Assembly (NCBI RefSeq): GCF_032854445.1
Contig: NC_088306.1
Coordinates: forward strand, 4,212,373 to 4,276,372
Direction of reading: 5' to 3'
From: Liolophura sinensis
Lineage: Eukaryota > Mollusca > Polyplacophora > Chitonida > Chitonidae
Length of the DNA: 64,000 nt
A model generated the notes under the pieces. The model ran no database searches, was not told the DNA's origin, and was given only the letters and a program-made list of their open reading frames with translations. The position numbers and the translations under genes were made by a program. Shown here one piece after another: positions 11,633-25,200 of the stretch; within the stretch, counting starts at the first letter, position 1, and every line of letters begins with the position of its first letter.

Positions 11633-11885
11633 TAAGGGGGCATGTTTTCTTAACAGGATATAAGGGACCAGATTTTCTTAGCAGGATAGAGGGTGTCAGG
11701 TTTTCTTAACAGGATATAAGGGACCAGATTTTCTTAGCAGGATATGAGGGGCAAGGTTTTCTTAACAGGATATAAGGGACCAGATTTTCTTAGCAGGATA
11801 TAAGGGGCCAGGTTTTCTTAACAGGATATAGGGGATCAGGTTTTCTTAACAAGATATAAGAGACCAGATTCCATTTGCAGGATCT
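11633..11885. repeat. 28-bp minisatellite with alternating unit types
   Basis: Nine units of 28 bp. Units alternate between a CCAGATTTTCTTAGCAGGAT type and a CAGGTTTTCTTAACAGGATA type, so the true duplication unit is probably a 56-bp dimer. The last units decay. Confidence 0.85.
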
Positions 11886-12167
11886 AAGGTGCATGGTATG
11901 TCTGAACGGCAAATGGCAATCGTAATTTGAGGGCAGATCTTAATTCGCCCCGGGTTTGTGCTAGACAAAATTATTAATCATTGCTAACTCTTCATGCAGT
12001 CCTTATACGTGCAGTGCATATACATGATTCTGACAGGTGATTTCATGTGTGTGTTGTCTAAGGTCTTACCTTATACTAAAAAACCTTCAAAAACAACTTT
12101 GTGTAGTGTGTGGGAACACTTACATATGCCATACAGATCCTCTGTTTAGTGTACCATACATTGTAAC

Positions 12168-12477
12168 ATTTTTTGCTATCAATTTATTTATTTATTTATT
12201 TATTTGATTGGTGTTTTACGCCGTACTCAAGAATATTTCACTTATACTACGGCGGCCAACATTATGGTGGGTGGAAACCGGGCAGAGCCCGGGGGAAATC
12301 CACGACCATCCGCAGGTTGCTGAAAGACCTTCCCACTTACGGCCGGAGAGGAAGCCAGCATGAGCTGGACTTGAGCTCACAGCAACCGCATTGGTGAGAG
12401 GCTCCTGGGTCATTACGCTGCGCTAGCGCGCTAACCGACTGAGCCACGGAGGCCCCTTAATTTTTTGTTATCAAATT
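12168..12477 (-). mobile_element. Full-length SINE-A with target duplication
   Basis: The best copy of the window's main SINE. The element proper is 12186-12459 on the minus strand, bounded by imperfect direct repeats ATTTTTTGCTATCAATTT and ATTTTTTGTTATCAAATT. Read on the minus strand, the head is tRNA-like with GTGGCTCAGT (A box) and GAGCTCAAGTCCAGCTC (B-box region). The body contains GTCGTGGATTTCCCCCGG..., CCACCATAATGTTGG and GTGAAATATTCTTGAGTACG, and the tail is GGCGTAAAACACCAATCAAA followed by (TAAA)n. The tail suggests mobilisation by a partner LINE that recognises a shared 3' end. Similar tails are known from molluscan SINEs; the exact family name was not verified. Confidence 0.92.
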
Positions 12478-12642
12478 AACACTTTCACTTTAAAGGAGAT
12501 AAGCCAATTATATTTTCTGGTAGTTTCAAAACGTGACCAAAATGTTATTTTGGTTGAGTAAAACCAGAAAAATGAAAGTTAACACTAAGTTTACACTAGA
12601 TAAAACAGATAATTTCGGAGGATGAAAAAAAGAAAAAGTAAT

Positions 12643-12726
12643 TGTCAGAAGTGGGATTCGAACCCACGCCTGGAGAACCAGACTGCGACCTGAACGCAGC
12701 GCCTTAGACCGCTCGGCCATCCTGAC
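12643..12726 (-). tRNA. tRNA-Leu (CAG)
   Basis: An 84-nt intact cloverleaf on the minus strand. The acceptor stem GTCAGGA pairs with TTCTGAC (one G-T pair). The D arm is TGGCCGAGCGGTCTAAGGC, and the anticodon stem-loop TGCGTTCAGGTCGCA has anticodon CAG (positions 12690-12692). A long class II variable arm and the T loop GTTCGAATC follow. It closely matches metazoan tRNA-Leu-CAG and has no intron. The minus-strand 3' flank TTACTTTTTCTTTTTTTC supplies oligo-T terminators for RNA polymerase III. Confidence 0.97.
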
Positions 12727-13159
12727 AGACGAAGAACAGTGTGCCAATATATTAATAAATACTTAGTTTTCAATATCAATTATTTGTTGAAGATGTTTAT
12801 TCCTTTAGTAACTCAGGATAACGAATACATTTTTACGTTTTATCATATTTACTTTTTCTCGGTACATTTTTCTCTTAAAACGCCAGAACCTTGTACACTA
12901 TATAAGAGCTCTTCTTCGCAGGAGGAAGAAAGGGTTCATCGACGGGTTCTCGAAAATCAGATAATTTGTTGGCTTTAAATGATTAACTAACAACTTTTAC
13001 AAAAAAGAGAACGATTTCATAATGGTGATTCGGTCTGTTTTAAAGTGTAAAACCGGTGTCTTTCAAGTACTGCATGTGAGCTGATGAACGGAACTTGACA
13101 CTCCGAGATCACTGAGAACGCCTTTTGACCAAGTACAACAACATCGACAACGAGTCAAA
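12727..13159 (+). promoter_or_regulatory. Probable ALG9 5' flank and 5' UTR
   Basis: 433 bp between the tRNA gene and the ALG9 start codon. No TATA box is evident near the expected position. The A of the ATG follows GAGTCAAA, giving A at -3. No specific factor site is claimed. The transcription start cannot be placed from sequence alone. Confidence 0.35.
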
Positions 13160-13248
13160 ATGTCAGCAGACGAACACGTGAAAAAACGTGGAGGTTCTAA
13201 ACCCACATCGGCGATAGAAGACACAAAAAGCAGTCGATCAGATACGAG
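13160..13248 (+). CDS. ALG9: ALG9 exon 1
   Basis: Encodes the hydrophilic N-terminus MSADEHVKKRGGSKPT..., residues 1-29 plus two bases. The donor GAG|GTTATT is the weakest in the gene. It was chosen because its phase 2 fits the acceptor at 15186, giving an Arg codon across the junction. An alternative donor (TAC|GTACAA at about 13258) would be phase 0. The N-terminus is poorly conserved, so this is the least certain exon. Confidence 0.72.
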
Positions 13249-16200
13249 GTTATTTTACGTACAATTTCTCGTAACTAGTGGTTGATCAGCTGAGATTTGT
13301 GTACATTGATAAGATGTTGGCACACTCTTCTTAATTTTTAACTAGACACTAAACCTGTTATGCGTGCCACCCACACTTTCTGACATTGCCGGCGTGATTG
13401 ACAGTAGTTTCGTCCGTTTAAAATAGCGGTCTTTTTTCACTCAACTTTAATTGAATCAATCAGTCACAATACGGATGTTCACGTTTGTTTAAATCAACAT
13501 TAGCTATAATCTGCCAAAAAAAATGACATCAAAATTGCAATCAGTAATGCTGAAACAGAACTCGGCCATCACAGCTATGAAATTGTCACACCAACATTTT
13601 CATCTTTAAGCTACATACAATTATAAATGTAATAAAATGTAGCATAAGGAAGTTTTTCACTTTATGCCTACGTAGACTTATGGTCAGGGGAAACAGCAGC
13701 GTTATTGGCCATCAGTATACCGTAACCAAGTCTTACAGTAGCCACTCAGACATTAGTGCATTTAGATGGACTCAGTGTACTATTTTACAATTCTGACATT
13801 CATCGTAACACTCAGTGCGTCAGCGCCTGGCCATGGCATGGATTTCAACAATCTCCATCCCACTCTTGGCAATCTAACTCACCTTCTCTGCTCATTAATA
13901 TGTACTTTCATAGTGGAATCACTGATACTATCCTCTTAATTTACCATTCTCACTTATGAAACTAATTAATTTGCTGCGTTGGTGGTCACATTGACTTTTA
14001 GAACTTTGCCAGTACCGAGTGCCTTGTCCTCGATAGCGATTTTGAAGTGTAACGTGACCTACTTCTGGGTTTGAAATGCAACTAAGTTTTGGTATTAAAA
14101 TCCTCAAAATTAAAAACTGTTATATTTTGATTGTTATCTGGATGAACAACTTCATCCTTCTTTATTCAATCCAAAAAGGTATAAAAAAGAACATGTATTT
14201 TTAGTGCAGGTAAGTTTGGGCCCCGTGAGTAGGGACCTCATTGAGATCGGCTCCAGCAGGTTGGAATGCGCAGATATACAGCGATTTGTTTGATAGGTGG
14301 TATTGGACTCAATGTAATGATGAATGTCAGAATTTTAAAATGGCACACTGAGTCCATCTAGACTGACTACTCAGACATATGATAACCATTCAAAACATGC
14401 TAAAAATCATACTGCTTACAGTGCATTCGTCGCTCTCTACCTTTGGATTTACATCACTGCCACCAATAGACAAACATAATCTTTGGAACACGTGAGACGC
14501 AGGAAGGCCTGTTCAGAATTAGTCTCATCACTTGTGTCCTTCCACGGAATTACTTAATCAACATTCATCAATAAAATTCTTGTAGGTTCTGGTTAGAATC
14601 GTGTTGCACATTCTTTAAATAAAGAGAATGCATGTGGATAACGTATTATTAGACGAAGGTTGAGACAGATTGTTTGTGTCTTCTGACAAACACTTCCTGT
14701 CTCATCACCGTGACAATAGTGACCTCGGCGTTGTTCAAGATTTCTGTACAAAATTTGCTACTGATGAGAGTGATGTGATGCGAAGGGTAGAGAGCGACAC
14801 AGGCGCTGTAGGGAGTATGGCTAAAGATCTGTCACACAGCTATACCTATTCATATTCCTATTGGGCCTTGAATTGGTTAGCGCGTTAACACATCATAATG
14901 ACCCAGGAGCCTCTCACCAATGCAGCCGCTGTGAGTTCAAGTCCAGCTCTTGCTGGCTTCCTCTCGGGCCGTACGTGGGAAGGTCTTCCAGCAACCTGTG
15001 GATAGTTGTGGGTTTCTCTGGGCTCTGCCTGGTTTCCTCTCACCATAATGCTGGCCACCATCATATACAAGAACAATAAGATATGCCTGGTTCTTGTGCA
15101 CAGTTTCCAGGTGATGAAAACTGTTTTAGTAGGGTAATAGGTTAGTCACCGCAAGTTTAGTGAGGTATTTGATATGCATCTTTCAGAAGAGACAGTTATT
15201 ATCAGCCCTGGACCCCTTCTGCATACACAGCCTTTAAAACATTTCTGTCTGCTCGTCTCTGTGCAGCTGTGTGGAGCATCATCACAGACTGTGATGAAAC
15301 CTTCAACTACTGGGAGCCAGTAAGTACATTCACTATGTGGCATATAAGTTTGTTGTCTATGGGAGTACTAGCGCGACAGTCACTCTCTGTCCTCTCTACA
15401 CCTGGCCCAAGTAAACACATCTCCCCTTACCCCCATCCCATTGGTTCTTCCTCTTCCTTGACAGTTTCCCACGTGGACCCCAATCTCTCGAATGTAGGCA
15501 AATCTAAATTATGTTATACACCAGGTATACATGTAGCTCCATGTTGCCATTTCCACTGATAACCGTCGGACAGCAGAGTATGGTGGTAACTCCAACAAAA
15601 GATGCAAGGCACTGGATGATTCAATGTTTTGGTTTTATTTAAACCATTTTCAAGAATAAATGAAATTATACAAGATGGCATATATATACAGGAGACAATG
15701 TTTTTAAAGTAAATTGAATATGGTATAGTGGACAGAGCCTTAAGAACAGGTTAAATGAACTGGTATATCATACTAAGATTGTCAGAACATACAGTGGGGC
15801 CACAACGTAGATGTAAACAGATGAATAATAAGCAAAACAAGTCAGTGATAATACACACAGACAGTGGGTGGTTGACAGTAAAGCATAAGAGACAGTTGGA
15901 TATCTCAAGATGTCATGAAATCCCCCATTTGTATTGAGAGATTTTGCAGAGATATGTAATTTGATCTTGATTAAAGTAAAAGGTAGTGAAATTTAGAGTA
16001 AATATGAGTGGAAAGACCTCTAATTAAAAGTAAGAAGCAAAACTACAAGGTGAGTGGGAGTGGGGGTGGGGGCAGAGGGGGTTAGCATGCCAACGCTGTG
16101 CAGTGACCCAGGAGCCTCTCACCAAAGGGTTCGCTGTGAGATCCAACTCATGCTGGCTTCCTCTCCAGCTGGTCATAGGTTTCTCCCAGGATCTGCCCGG

Positions 16201-19200
16201 TTTTCTCCCAGGATCTGCCTAGTTTTCTCCCTGGATCTACCCGGTTTTCTCCCACCATAATGCTGGCTGTCATCATATAAGTGAAATATGCTTGAGTGCG
16301 ATGTAAAACACCAATTGGATAAATAAATGAAATCAAAACTCCCATTACTTATTCATTTTAATTTTACTTAACACTTTTCATTGAATATGATAATGTTTGA
16401 AATTTTTTTTGAATTTTTTTTTCCCTGGCCATATATCACACTGCTGAGATGTGTTTCTTCAGTGTGCTAAACGCCAATCAAATAAATATTCAGAAATGAT
16501 ATATGTGCAGCTCTGTGTAATTTGTTTTCAGAAAAAGCTTGATGATACTTTGGTTGCCACATGCCAAAAATAGGGCCAAAAAAAAAAAATGTTTAAAATT
16601 TGTCGCTTGACTTTGTGTCATAATCATGCCATTATATTTTCAGCTGCACTATGTGGTTTTTGGGTCTGGCCTGCAGACCTGGGAATACTCACCTGTGTAT
16701 GCAATACGGTCCTATACTTATCTAGTCCTACATGCAATACCAGTTTATATATACAACTTCATCTTCCAGTCTAACAAGGTAAGTTTGATCTGTAGCCATG
16801 GAAGTTAGACTTCTGCAGAAAGTTTCAAGGTTAAAAAGCAAATTTTAAAAGCTGATTTAAACAAACATAAATTTTCTGACATTATTAACTGATATGAACA
16901 AGTTGTGTATGTACACAAGAAACACATGACATTACAGATTGTGACATTGTTTGGAGAGCCAGTCGATTCCAGTTCATTCTGGCTTCAGTGGGGTTTTATC
17001 TGGATTAGGGCAGTTATCATACACTGTGTCATGTTTAGTGGATTGTTGGATACAGGTCTGTTATGAGGTGTACAGCCCGGATAGGCATTTTATTTGTAAT
17101 ACTTTGTCTTATTCTTTGTTTTATTAAAGAAACAATTTTCTCTGTGGAGTGTTGTTTTTCAGGGATCTAAGTTTTCAGAAAATGAATATTTGAAGTCCTG
17201 TTGGCCATCAGTTATTTTAACTGAAATCAAAAACCAATTTAGGGAATTCAGCCAGATCCGTATGGTAATTGATGATCATGAGAATTGCGGAAGAGGAATG
17301 TGAAATGTCTAGTTGTGAAATTCTGTTCTCACCAAACATGTCTGGTGTCTGCGGCACGATACTTCAGTGGCAGCAGCACTTTGGCGACACGGAGTGAGTG
17401 AGCGCTTGGGGTTTATTGTTGTACGTAACAATTTTTGTACGACCCCGCCATTAGGTGGAGAGTGTTATGGCAGTGTGATTTTGTCCGTCTGTCCATGTTC
17501 ATGTCCTGGCTATAACTCCAACGGTTTTCTGCGTAAAGCTTTCATATTTGGTGAATACATACATACACACACAGATGATGATGTGTCACGACTCACATTT
17601 GTCCATTTTTGCAGTTGTCATGGTAACCAGATAGCCATTTTCCTTATATATACTACATAAATAGAAATGATTTAGTGTCTGGGCTACAACTCCAACTGTT
17701 TTCCACATAAAGTTTGGATTTGAGTTGGACACCTTTGTTCACTTGTGATGAAGATTCCCCTCAGGGGCTATAGTCACCGCAATGCTGCTGGGAATCTTTT
17801 ATACATTTCAAACAAATGCATTTCTTGGGGTGTATGTTGTGTTCACCTGAACTCTTGTGTGAGTCGATGATGAAGGAGTCCTTGTAATGAGAGCATGTAA
17901 TGTGCCTCCTTGTTGCAGGACGGATTTCCACCGCTCTATTATCTGTTGCTTCACTGAGGCCACGTACCGAAGGCAAGTAAGCCGCCCCGCCCGAGCCATT
18001 ATACTGATACAGGTTAACCAGTTGTTGTACTACCCCCTTAATGCTGAATGCCAAGCGAGAAAGCTCCAACTTCCTCTTCTAAAGTATTAGGTATGACGCA
18101 GGATTGACCCTGGATCTACCACCCCTGAAGCGGACTTGGCAACATTGACTTGCCCTACCAAAAGAAGAAACAGTATATGTACACTCATCTATTAACTCCT
18201 CCTCGTCATTTGAAAAATTGTTAAGCAGGACATAATACCCCAAGCATGCATAGGCCTACATACTTTTGGTTTCAGATTGTTCTGTTTTATGTCCTGAGAT
18301 GTGTGCTGGCCATTTGCTGTGCTCTCAGTGAAGTCTACTTCTACAAGTGAGTATATGAATACACGCATGTTAATGGGTAATAGGCTTTATCCTTCGGTTA
18401 CCCTAAACACGGTCTCATTATTGATCAATAGGAAGAGGGCACCTGTGTTCCAGTATGGATAAAATTTTACGCCCTTGTTTTATAGAAGGCTTGTGACATC
18501 ATAGAATACATTATCCCGAATCAGACAAAGTACTTCGCTTTTCATTGGCCAACTGCGGTCACGTGGGGTACAGATATATTCTGGAATCCTGCAGACGACG
18601 TGAAATGTGTGTGCTGAGTAGGTTATCTCCCTTTGTTATGTTGTGACAACAATCAACAATGGTCACATCGCTGAAGCAATTCATTTATACATTGGTCTTC
18701 TGCACTGAATTGACGGGTCTTTGCAGGATAAATTAGTTACATGGTTACTCGGTGATAGGATACGCAAATACATGGTGTCGGTTATCCTCATATGGTGTCA
18801 AAAATCCAATACGAGGATGATAGACACCATATATTTCCATATCCTATCACTGAGTAATTATGTAACTAATAGTACACCAGCTGGTTTCATTCATCATGAA
18901 GAGCTGTGGTTGTTTTCTCTTTGTGTAAATTGCGTGGTTTCCGCTTCCCTTGAGAATGTCACAGTCTCCTGTTATAAACCTGATCCGTGTCCTCCACTCC
19001 ATATTCTGTGGACTAGAATTTCTTGCATGAGTTATCCAAACTTTTATCCTGAGTAACGAATAATGGATGAGGCCTTGAATACAAAAATATGAGTTGGGAT
19101 TGTGGTGAGTTATTCATGGTTTCTCCACCTACAGGGGCGTATGTAAGCAATTTGGAGCCAACACGGGCCGCATCATGCTCTGCTTCCTCCTCTTCTCCAC

Positions 19201-22200
19201 GGGAATGTTTATCGCAAGCTCCGCCTTTCTGCCTAGCAGCTTTTCCATGTACCTCACCATGGTTGCCATGGGAGCCTGGTTCCTAGGCAACAATCAGGTA
19301 AGTGTTGTGCACTGTGTGAACATGAAATTTAAAATCTGTACTTCACAGTGAACTGTTACTAGATCATGTACCTCAAATAAACGCTTATGAATGCCTGTTA
19401 AAGTTAACCAATATCAAACACACAGACTTTTTCTTGTCCCTGACATTGGTCAAACAGTAAACGAAAGAGAAGTGAATGAAAAGTGTGTACTTTTGGGATA
19501 TCAACCCTTGGATCATTTATGTAGATTATGCCTTGCACTGTAATGTATCTACATGTACTGTTATGTTAACTTGTTGCTGCCTAGCCTGGCACTCAGCATG
19601 GAGAGTTTAGAGCAAGGAAACATGACTGGTTTGTCCTGGTGTCAGTATAATGTGACTGGGTGAGGTGTCATGCCTGGTGTGTCTTCGGCATGATACTTCA
19701 GTGCGGCAGCACTTTGACGGCATGCACTTGCCTTGCCTTGCACACAATGACTAATGACTGCTCGTCGTCATAATTGTTATGGATGACTTAAAATCCCAAG
19801 CATGCCATTCTAATGTAAAACTTTTTAACTCCAGTCAAGTGTTAAAATAGTTTCTGTGTTTTAGGTGGCCATCCTTGGTATTGCTGCCAGTGCCATACTG
19901 GGCTGGCCATTTGCAGGAATCTTGGGGTAAGGTTGATGTACAACAGCTATATCATGTCCACACTCAGTATTTATATAGTTTTTATGTTCGTTAGTTGCTA
20001 TGGTTACATTTTTACCCACTGAGTCTTTGAGTAGAATAGTTTCATTCTCAATATAATGTTGCATAAAAGCTACATTTATTAATTTGTTTATTTACTTGAC
20101 TGTTTTACGCCGTAACTCAAGAATCTTCCTTTACAGGTGAGGGAAACACTAGCATAAAGTACTGTATTTGGCCAAAAGTTTGACCTGTAAAACTGCTCTT
20201 TCATAAGCACATAAAGGCCTGATTACTTGTAAGTAAGGAAAGTAGTCAAACTTCAGAAAACATTGTCCTATTAAAGTGACTCTATAAATAGGATGTATCA
20301 AGCAGAGCTACGTGTAAGCAAAACATGAAAATTGCTTATGTAAATTACAGCAAACATCAGATAAAATGTCAATAAACAGTGTCTGAGAAAACAGTTGATT
20401 TATGTTTTTAGATAAATCAAAATTTTTTTTCAAGTGAGTAAAACACTCTCAAAACTCAAAAATAGGTTATGTGGAGAGGTTTTTATTGAGTTTTTTTTCA
20501 ATAAGAACTTTCAAAGCTAACCCTATAAGATTTGAATTTTACATAAAATGGACTGTGCCTGTTTCAGAGCTCCGATTGCCTGGGATATTGTGGTGAGGAA
20601 AAAGAAAGTCATCTTCTTTATAAAATGGTGTGTGGCTGGAGCCGTTGGGATTTTAGTAAGTCAACACAGCTTTAATTGTTCATTCATTTGGATGACCCCT
20701 AATCCACGGTTGAACTAGGTAATATTGGTGGCTCTGGTCAGCTTGAACGTTTTATACTAATTGTTCATTCATTTGGATAACCCCTAAGCCACTGTCGAAC
20801 TAGGAAATATTGGTGGCTCTGGCCAGCTTGAACATTTTATACTAATTGTTCATTCATTTGGATAAACCCTAAGCCACGGTTGAACTAGGAACTATTGGTG
20901 GCTCTGGCCAGCTTGAACATTTTATACTAATTGTTCATTCATTTGGATAACCCCTAAGTCACTGTTGAGCTAGGAAATATTGGTGGCTCTGGTCAGCTTG
21001 AACGTTTTATACTAATTGTTCATTCATTTGGACAACCCCTAAGCCACGGTTGAACTAGGAAATGTTGGTGGCTCTGGCCAGCTTGAACATTTTATACTAA
21101 TTGTTCATTCATTTGGATAAACCCTAAGCCACTGTTGAACTAGGAAATATTGGTGGCTCTGGTCAGCTTGAATGTTTTATACTAATTGTTCAGTCATTTG
21201 GTTGACCCCTAAGCCACTGTTGAACTAGGAAATATTGGTGGCTCTGGTCAGCTTGAACGTTTTATACTAATTGTTCATTCATTTGGATAACCCCTAAGTC
21301 ACTGTTGAGCTAGGAAATATTGGTGGCTCTGGTCAGCTTGAACGTTTTATACTAATTGTTCATTCATTTGGATAAACCCTAAGCCACTGTTGAACTAGGA
21401 AATATTGGTGGCTCTGGCCAGCTTGAACATTTTATACTAATTGTTCATTCATTTGGATAAACACTAATCCACTGTTGAACTAGGAAATATTGGTGGCTCT
21501 GGCCAGCTTAAGCATTTTATACTAATTGTTCATTCATTTGGATAAACCCTAATCCACTGTTGAACTAGGAAATATTGGTGGCTCTGGTCAGCTTGAACGT
21601 TTTATACTAATTGTTCATTCATTTGGATAAACCCTAAGTCACTGTTGAACTAGGAAATATTGGTGGCTCTGGTCAGCTTGAACGTTTTATACTAATTGTT
21701 CATTCATTTGGATAAACCCCTAATCCACTGTTGAACTAGGTAATATTGGTGGCTCTGGCCAGCTTTAACATTTCATACTAATTGTTCATTCATTTGGATA
21801 AACACTAAGGCACGGTTGAACTAGGAAATATTGGTGGCTCTGGCCAGCTTGAATGTTTTATACTAATTGTTCATTCATTTGGACAACCCCTAAGCCACTG
21901 TTGAACTAGGAAATATTGGTGGCTCTGGCCAGCTTGAACGTTTTATACTAATTGTTCATTCATTTGGACAACCCCTAAGCCACGGTTGAACTAGGAAATG
22001 TTGGTGGCTCTGGCCAACTTGAACGTTTTATACTAATTGTTCATTCATTTGGATCAACCCCTAAGCCACTGTTGAACTAGGAAATATTGGTGTCTAAGGT
22101 CAGCTTGAATGTTTTATACTAATTGTTCATTCATTTGGATAAACCCTAAGCCACTGTTGAACTAGGAAATATTGGTGGCTCTGGTCAGCTTGAATGTTTT

Positions 22201-25200
22201 ATACTAATTGTTCATTCATTTAGATGACCCCTAAGTCACTGTTGAACTAGGAAATATTGGTGGCTCTGGCCAGCTTGAACGTTTCATACTAATTGTTCAT
22301 TCATTTGGATAAACCCTAAGTCACAGTTGAACTAGGAAATATTGGTGGCTCTGGTCAGCTTGAACGTTTCATACTAATTGTTCATTCATTTGGATAAACC
22401 CCTAAGCCACTGTTGAACTAGGAAATATTGGTGGCTCTGGCCAGCTTGAATGTTTTATACTAATTGTTCATTCATTTGGATAAACTCTAAGCCACTGTTG
22501 AACTAGGAAATATTGGTGGCTCTGGTCAGCTTGAACGTTTTATACTAATTGTTCATTCATTTGGATCAACCCCTAAGCCACTGTTGAACTAGGAAATATT
22601 GGTGGCTCTGGTCAGCTTGAACGTTTTATACTAATTGTTCATTCATTTGGACAACCCCTAAGCCACTGTTGAACTAGGAAATATTGGTGGCTCTGGCCAG
22701 CTTGAACGTTTTATACTAATTGTTCATTCATTTGGATAAACCCTAAGCCACTGTTGAACTAGGAAATATTGGTGGCTCTGGTCAGCTTGAACGTTTTATA
22801 CTAATTGTTCACTCATTTGGATGAACCCTAAGCCACTGTTGAACTAGGAAATATTGGTGGCTCTGGTCAGCTTGAACGTTTTATACTAATTGTTCATTCA
22901 TTTGGATAAACCCTAAGTCACAGTTGAACTAGGAAATATTGGTGGCTCTGGTCAGCTTGAACGTTTTATACTAATTGTTCATTCATTTGGATAAACCCTA
23001 AGTCACAGTTGAACTAGGAAATATTGGTGGCTCTGGCCAGCTTGAACGTTTTATACTAATTGTTCATACATTTGGATAAACCCTAAGCCACTGTTGAACT
23101 AGGAAATATTGGTGTCTAAGGCCAGCTTGAATGTTTTATACTAATTGTTCATTCATTTGGATAAACCCTAAGCCACTGTTGAACTAGGAAATATTGGTGG
23201 CTCTGGTCAGCTTGAACGTTTTATACTAATTGTTCATTCATTTGGATAAACCCTAAGTCACAGTTGAACTAGGAAATATTGGTGGCTCTGGTCAGCTTGA
23301 ACGTTTTATACTAATTGTTCATTCATTTGGATAAACCCTAAGCCACTGTTGAACTAGGAAATATTGGTGGCTCTGGTCAGCTTGAACGTTTTATACTAAT
23401 TGTTCATTCATTTGGATAAACCCTAAGTCACAGTTGAACTAGGAAATATTGGTGGCTCTGGTCTACTTGAACGTTTTATACTAATTGTTTATTCATTTGG
23501 ATAAACCCCTAAGCCACTGTTGAACTAGGAAATATTGGTGGCTCTGGTCAGCTTGAACATTTTATACTAGTGAAATATCGTGACCTAAACTAAGGCGGCT
23601 TCATTTTGGACAGCTTTTTCAGACCCGCCAATTTTGGTGGCCTAAGTTAATTAAGATGGCTCGGTTTAGTCCACCATTTTTGCGGCCACAGATATGTGTG
23701 CAAATCAAGCGCTAGTTCTACTGATCAACTTGTTAACACAAGCAGCCATAAATTCGTGATCTAAAAGAACCTGGCTCCAAAGTTATGCTGGTGTAACCAT
23801 GACTGTGAAATCGTAATCACATGGGTAGATTTTATCTGTACATGTACTGTAATGACCACAAAACATCAACCCCCCGAATAATCGACCACTGGCAATCATC
23901 AATGGATATACGCAATTCCGTCCTGGGATGAATTTAATCTGTGCTGCCACAGTATGAAAATTCAGCTGATCGCATTGACTAACCTGGAGAACCTAGGTAT
24001 CTAGTGTAATAATGTCAACAGTATGCAGAGAACCAACCTTAATTATATCACGAATACTTGTGGGGGTAAACTTTTTTCTGCCGTTCTTGGTGGCTGTGTA
24101 GTTGACAACTCGCCATTTTAACTTCTGCGTTATTTACGACAAGTTTATTCAGTTGCAGTCATAATCTGCAGGATCCGCTGTTCTTACCGTCTGCTTTCTA
24201 GGCCTAGTATCTTCCCCAAATAGTATTGCAGGGGTACATGTGTGGTGACATTTACCACCGAGATTGTAGGATACAAGAACATTTAAGTTCCATCTGGGAA
24301 AATATCGTCACCTGTATATTAGTCAGTTAAATTCTTTCTGACTAAGCTTTCAGAAGGCTCAGAAAATGATGCTGGAAACACCACTTACAGATCTTTGTAC
24401 TATGTAGTGCGATAAGTGCCTCCTTCAGATTAATCAGGTCATGGGATTTGGAAGTTTTTAATGTAGGCGATGCATCTATGAATATCTCAGCCATTTTGTC
24501 TAATGCTGAAAGATGTGTTGAGACTGAAAAAGGTGATTAAAGGTTTATTTTAGAGGTAGGATGATGACTTTTTGGAAAAATTGTAAATTTCAGCAGCAGA
24601 TTGAAGATTTAATGTCCTTTATTTACCTCTGAAATGCGTTCTGTCGGGGCGAATGTGAAGGGCGAATACAGTGTTCGCACAAGATCACACTGCCTACTTC
24701 CATTTTGAAAAACGTCTGATTTCCATCTGATTGTCAAAAACCATAAAACAACCTATGTCTGATTTAGTATAGTATTGATTTAATGGTTATTCAGATGTGG
24801 CCTAAAACTTTTTCTTTTCATCTGTTTTAGGTCCCTATGGGTCATATAGATCACCACTTTTATGGGAAAATTGTAATAGCTCCATTGAACATAATCCTCT
24901 ATAATGTATTTAGTGAACATGGGGCTGATCTCTATGGTAAGTTTTCTGTTTTGTGATGTTGTTGTTGTATGTGTGTTTTCTGTCAGTTTTGTGTTCATTT
25001 TCTCTAACTTGTAAAATTAACTAAAGTTTTCTAAAGTGGAATGTTCTGGAAAAATGGCTTTAAATCTATCACAGAACCTTGATTAGTGAGTACTCGTGTT
25101 TGAATCTTGCTCTCTTTGACCTTAATCTAGGTAGCCCAAGACTGACCATGCACTGACTACTGTATAAAACAAAGCTAAAATGAAGTACTAATTCATATTG

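Noticed and set aside
12173-12413. Small proteins of the type DWCFTPYSRIFHLYDGGQHYGG, found at many places
   Set aside because: They are translations of SINE-A copies, not genes.
12526-12747. Minus-strand open frame of 73 codons
   Set aside because: It overlaps the tRNA-Leu gene and is read-through of the tRNA sequence.
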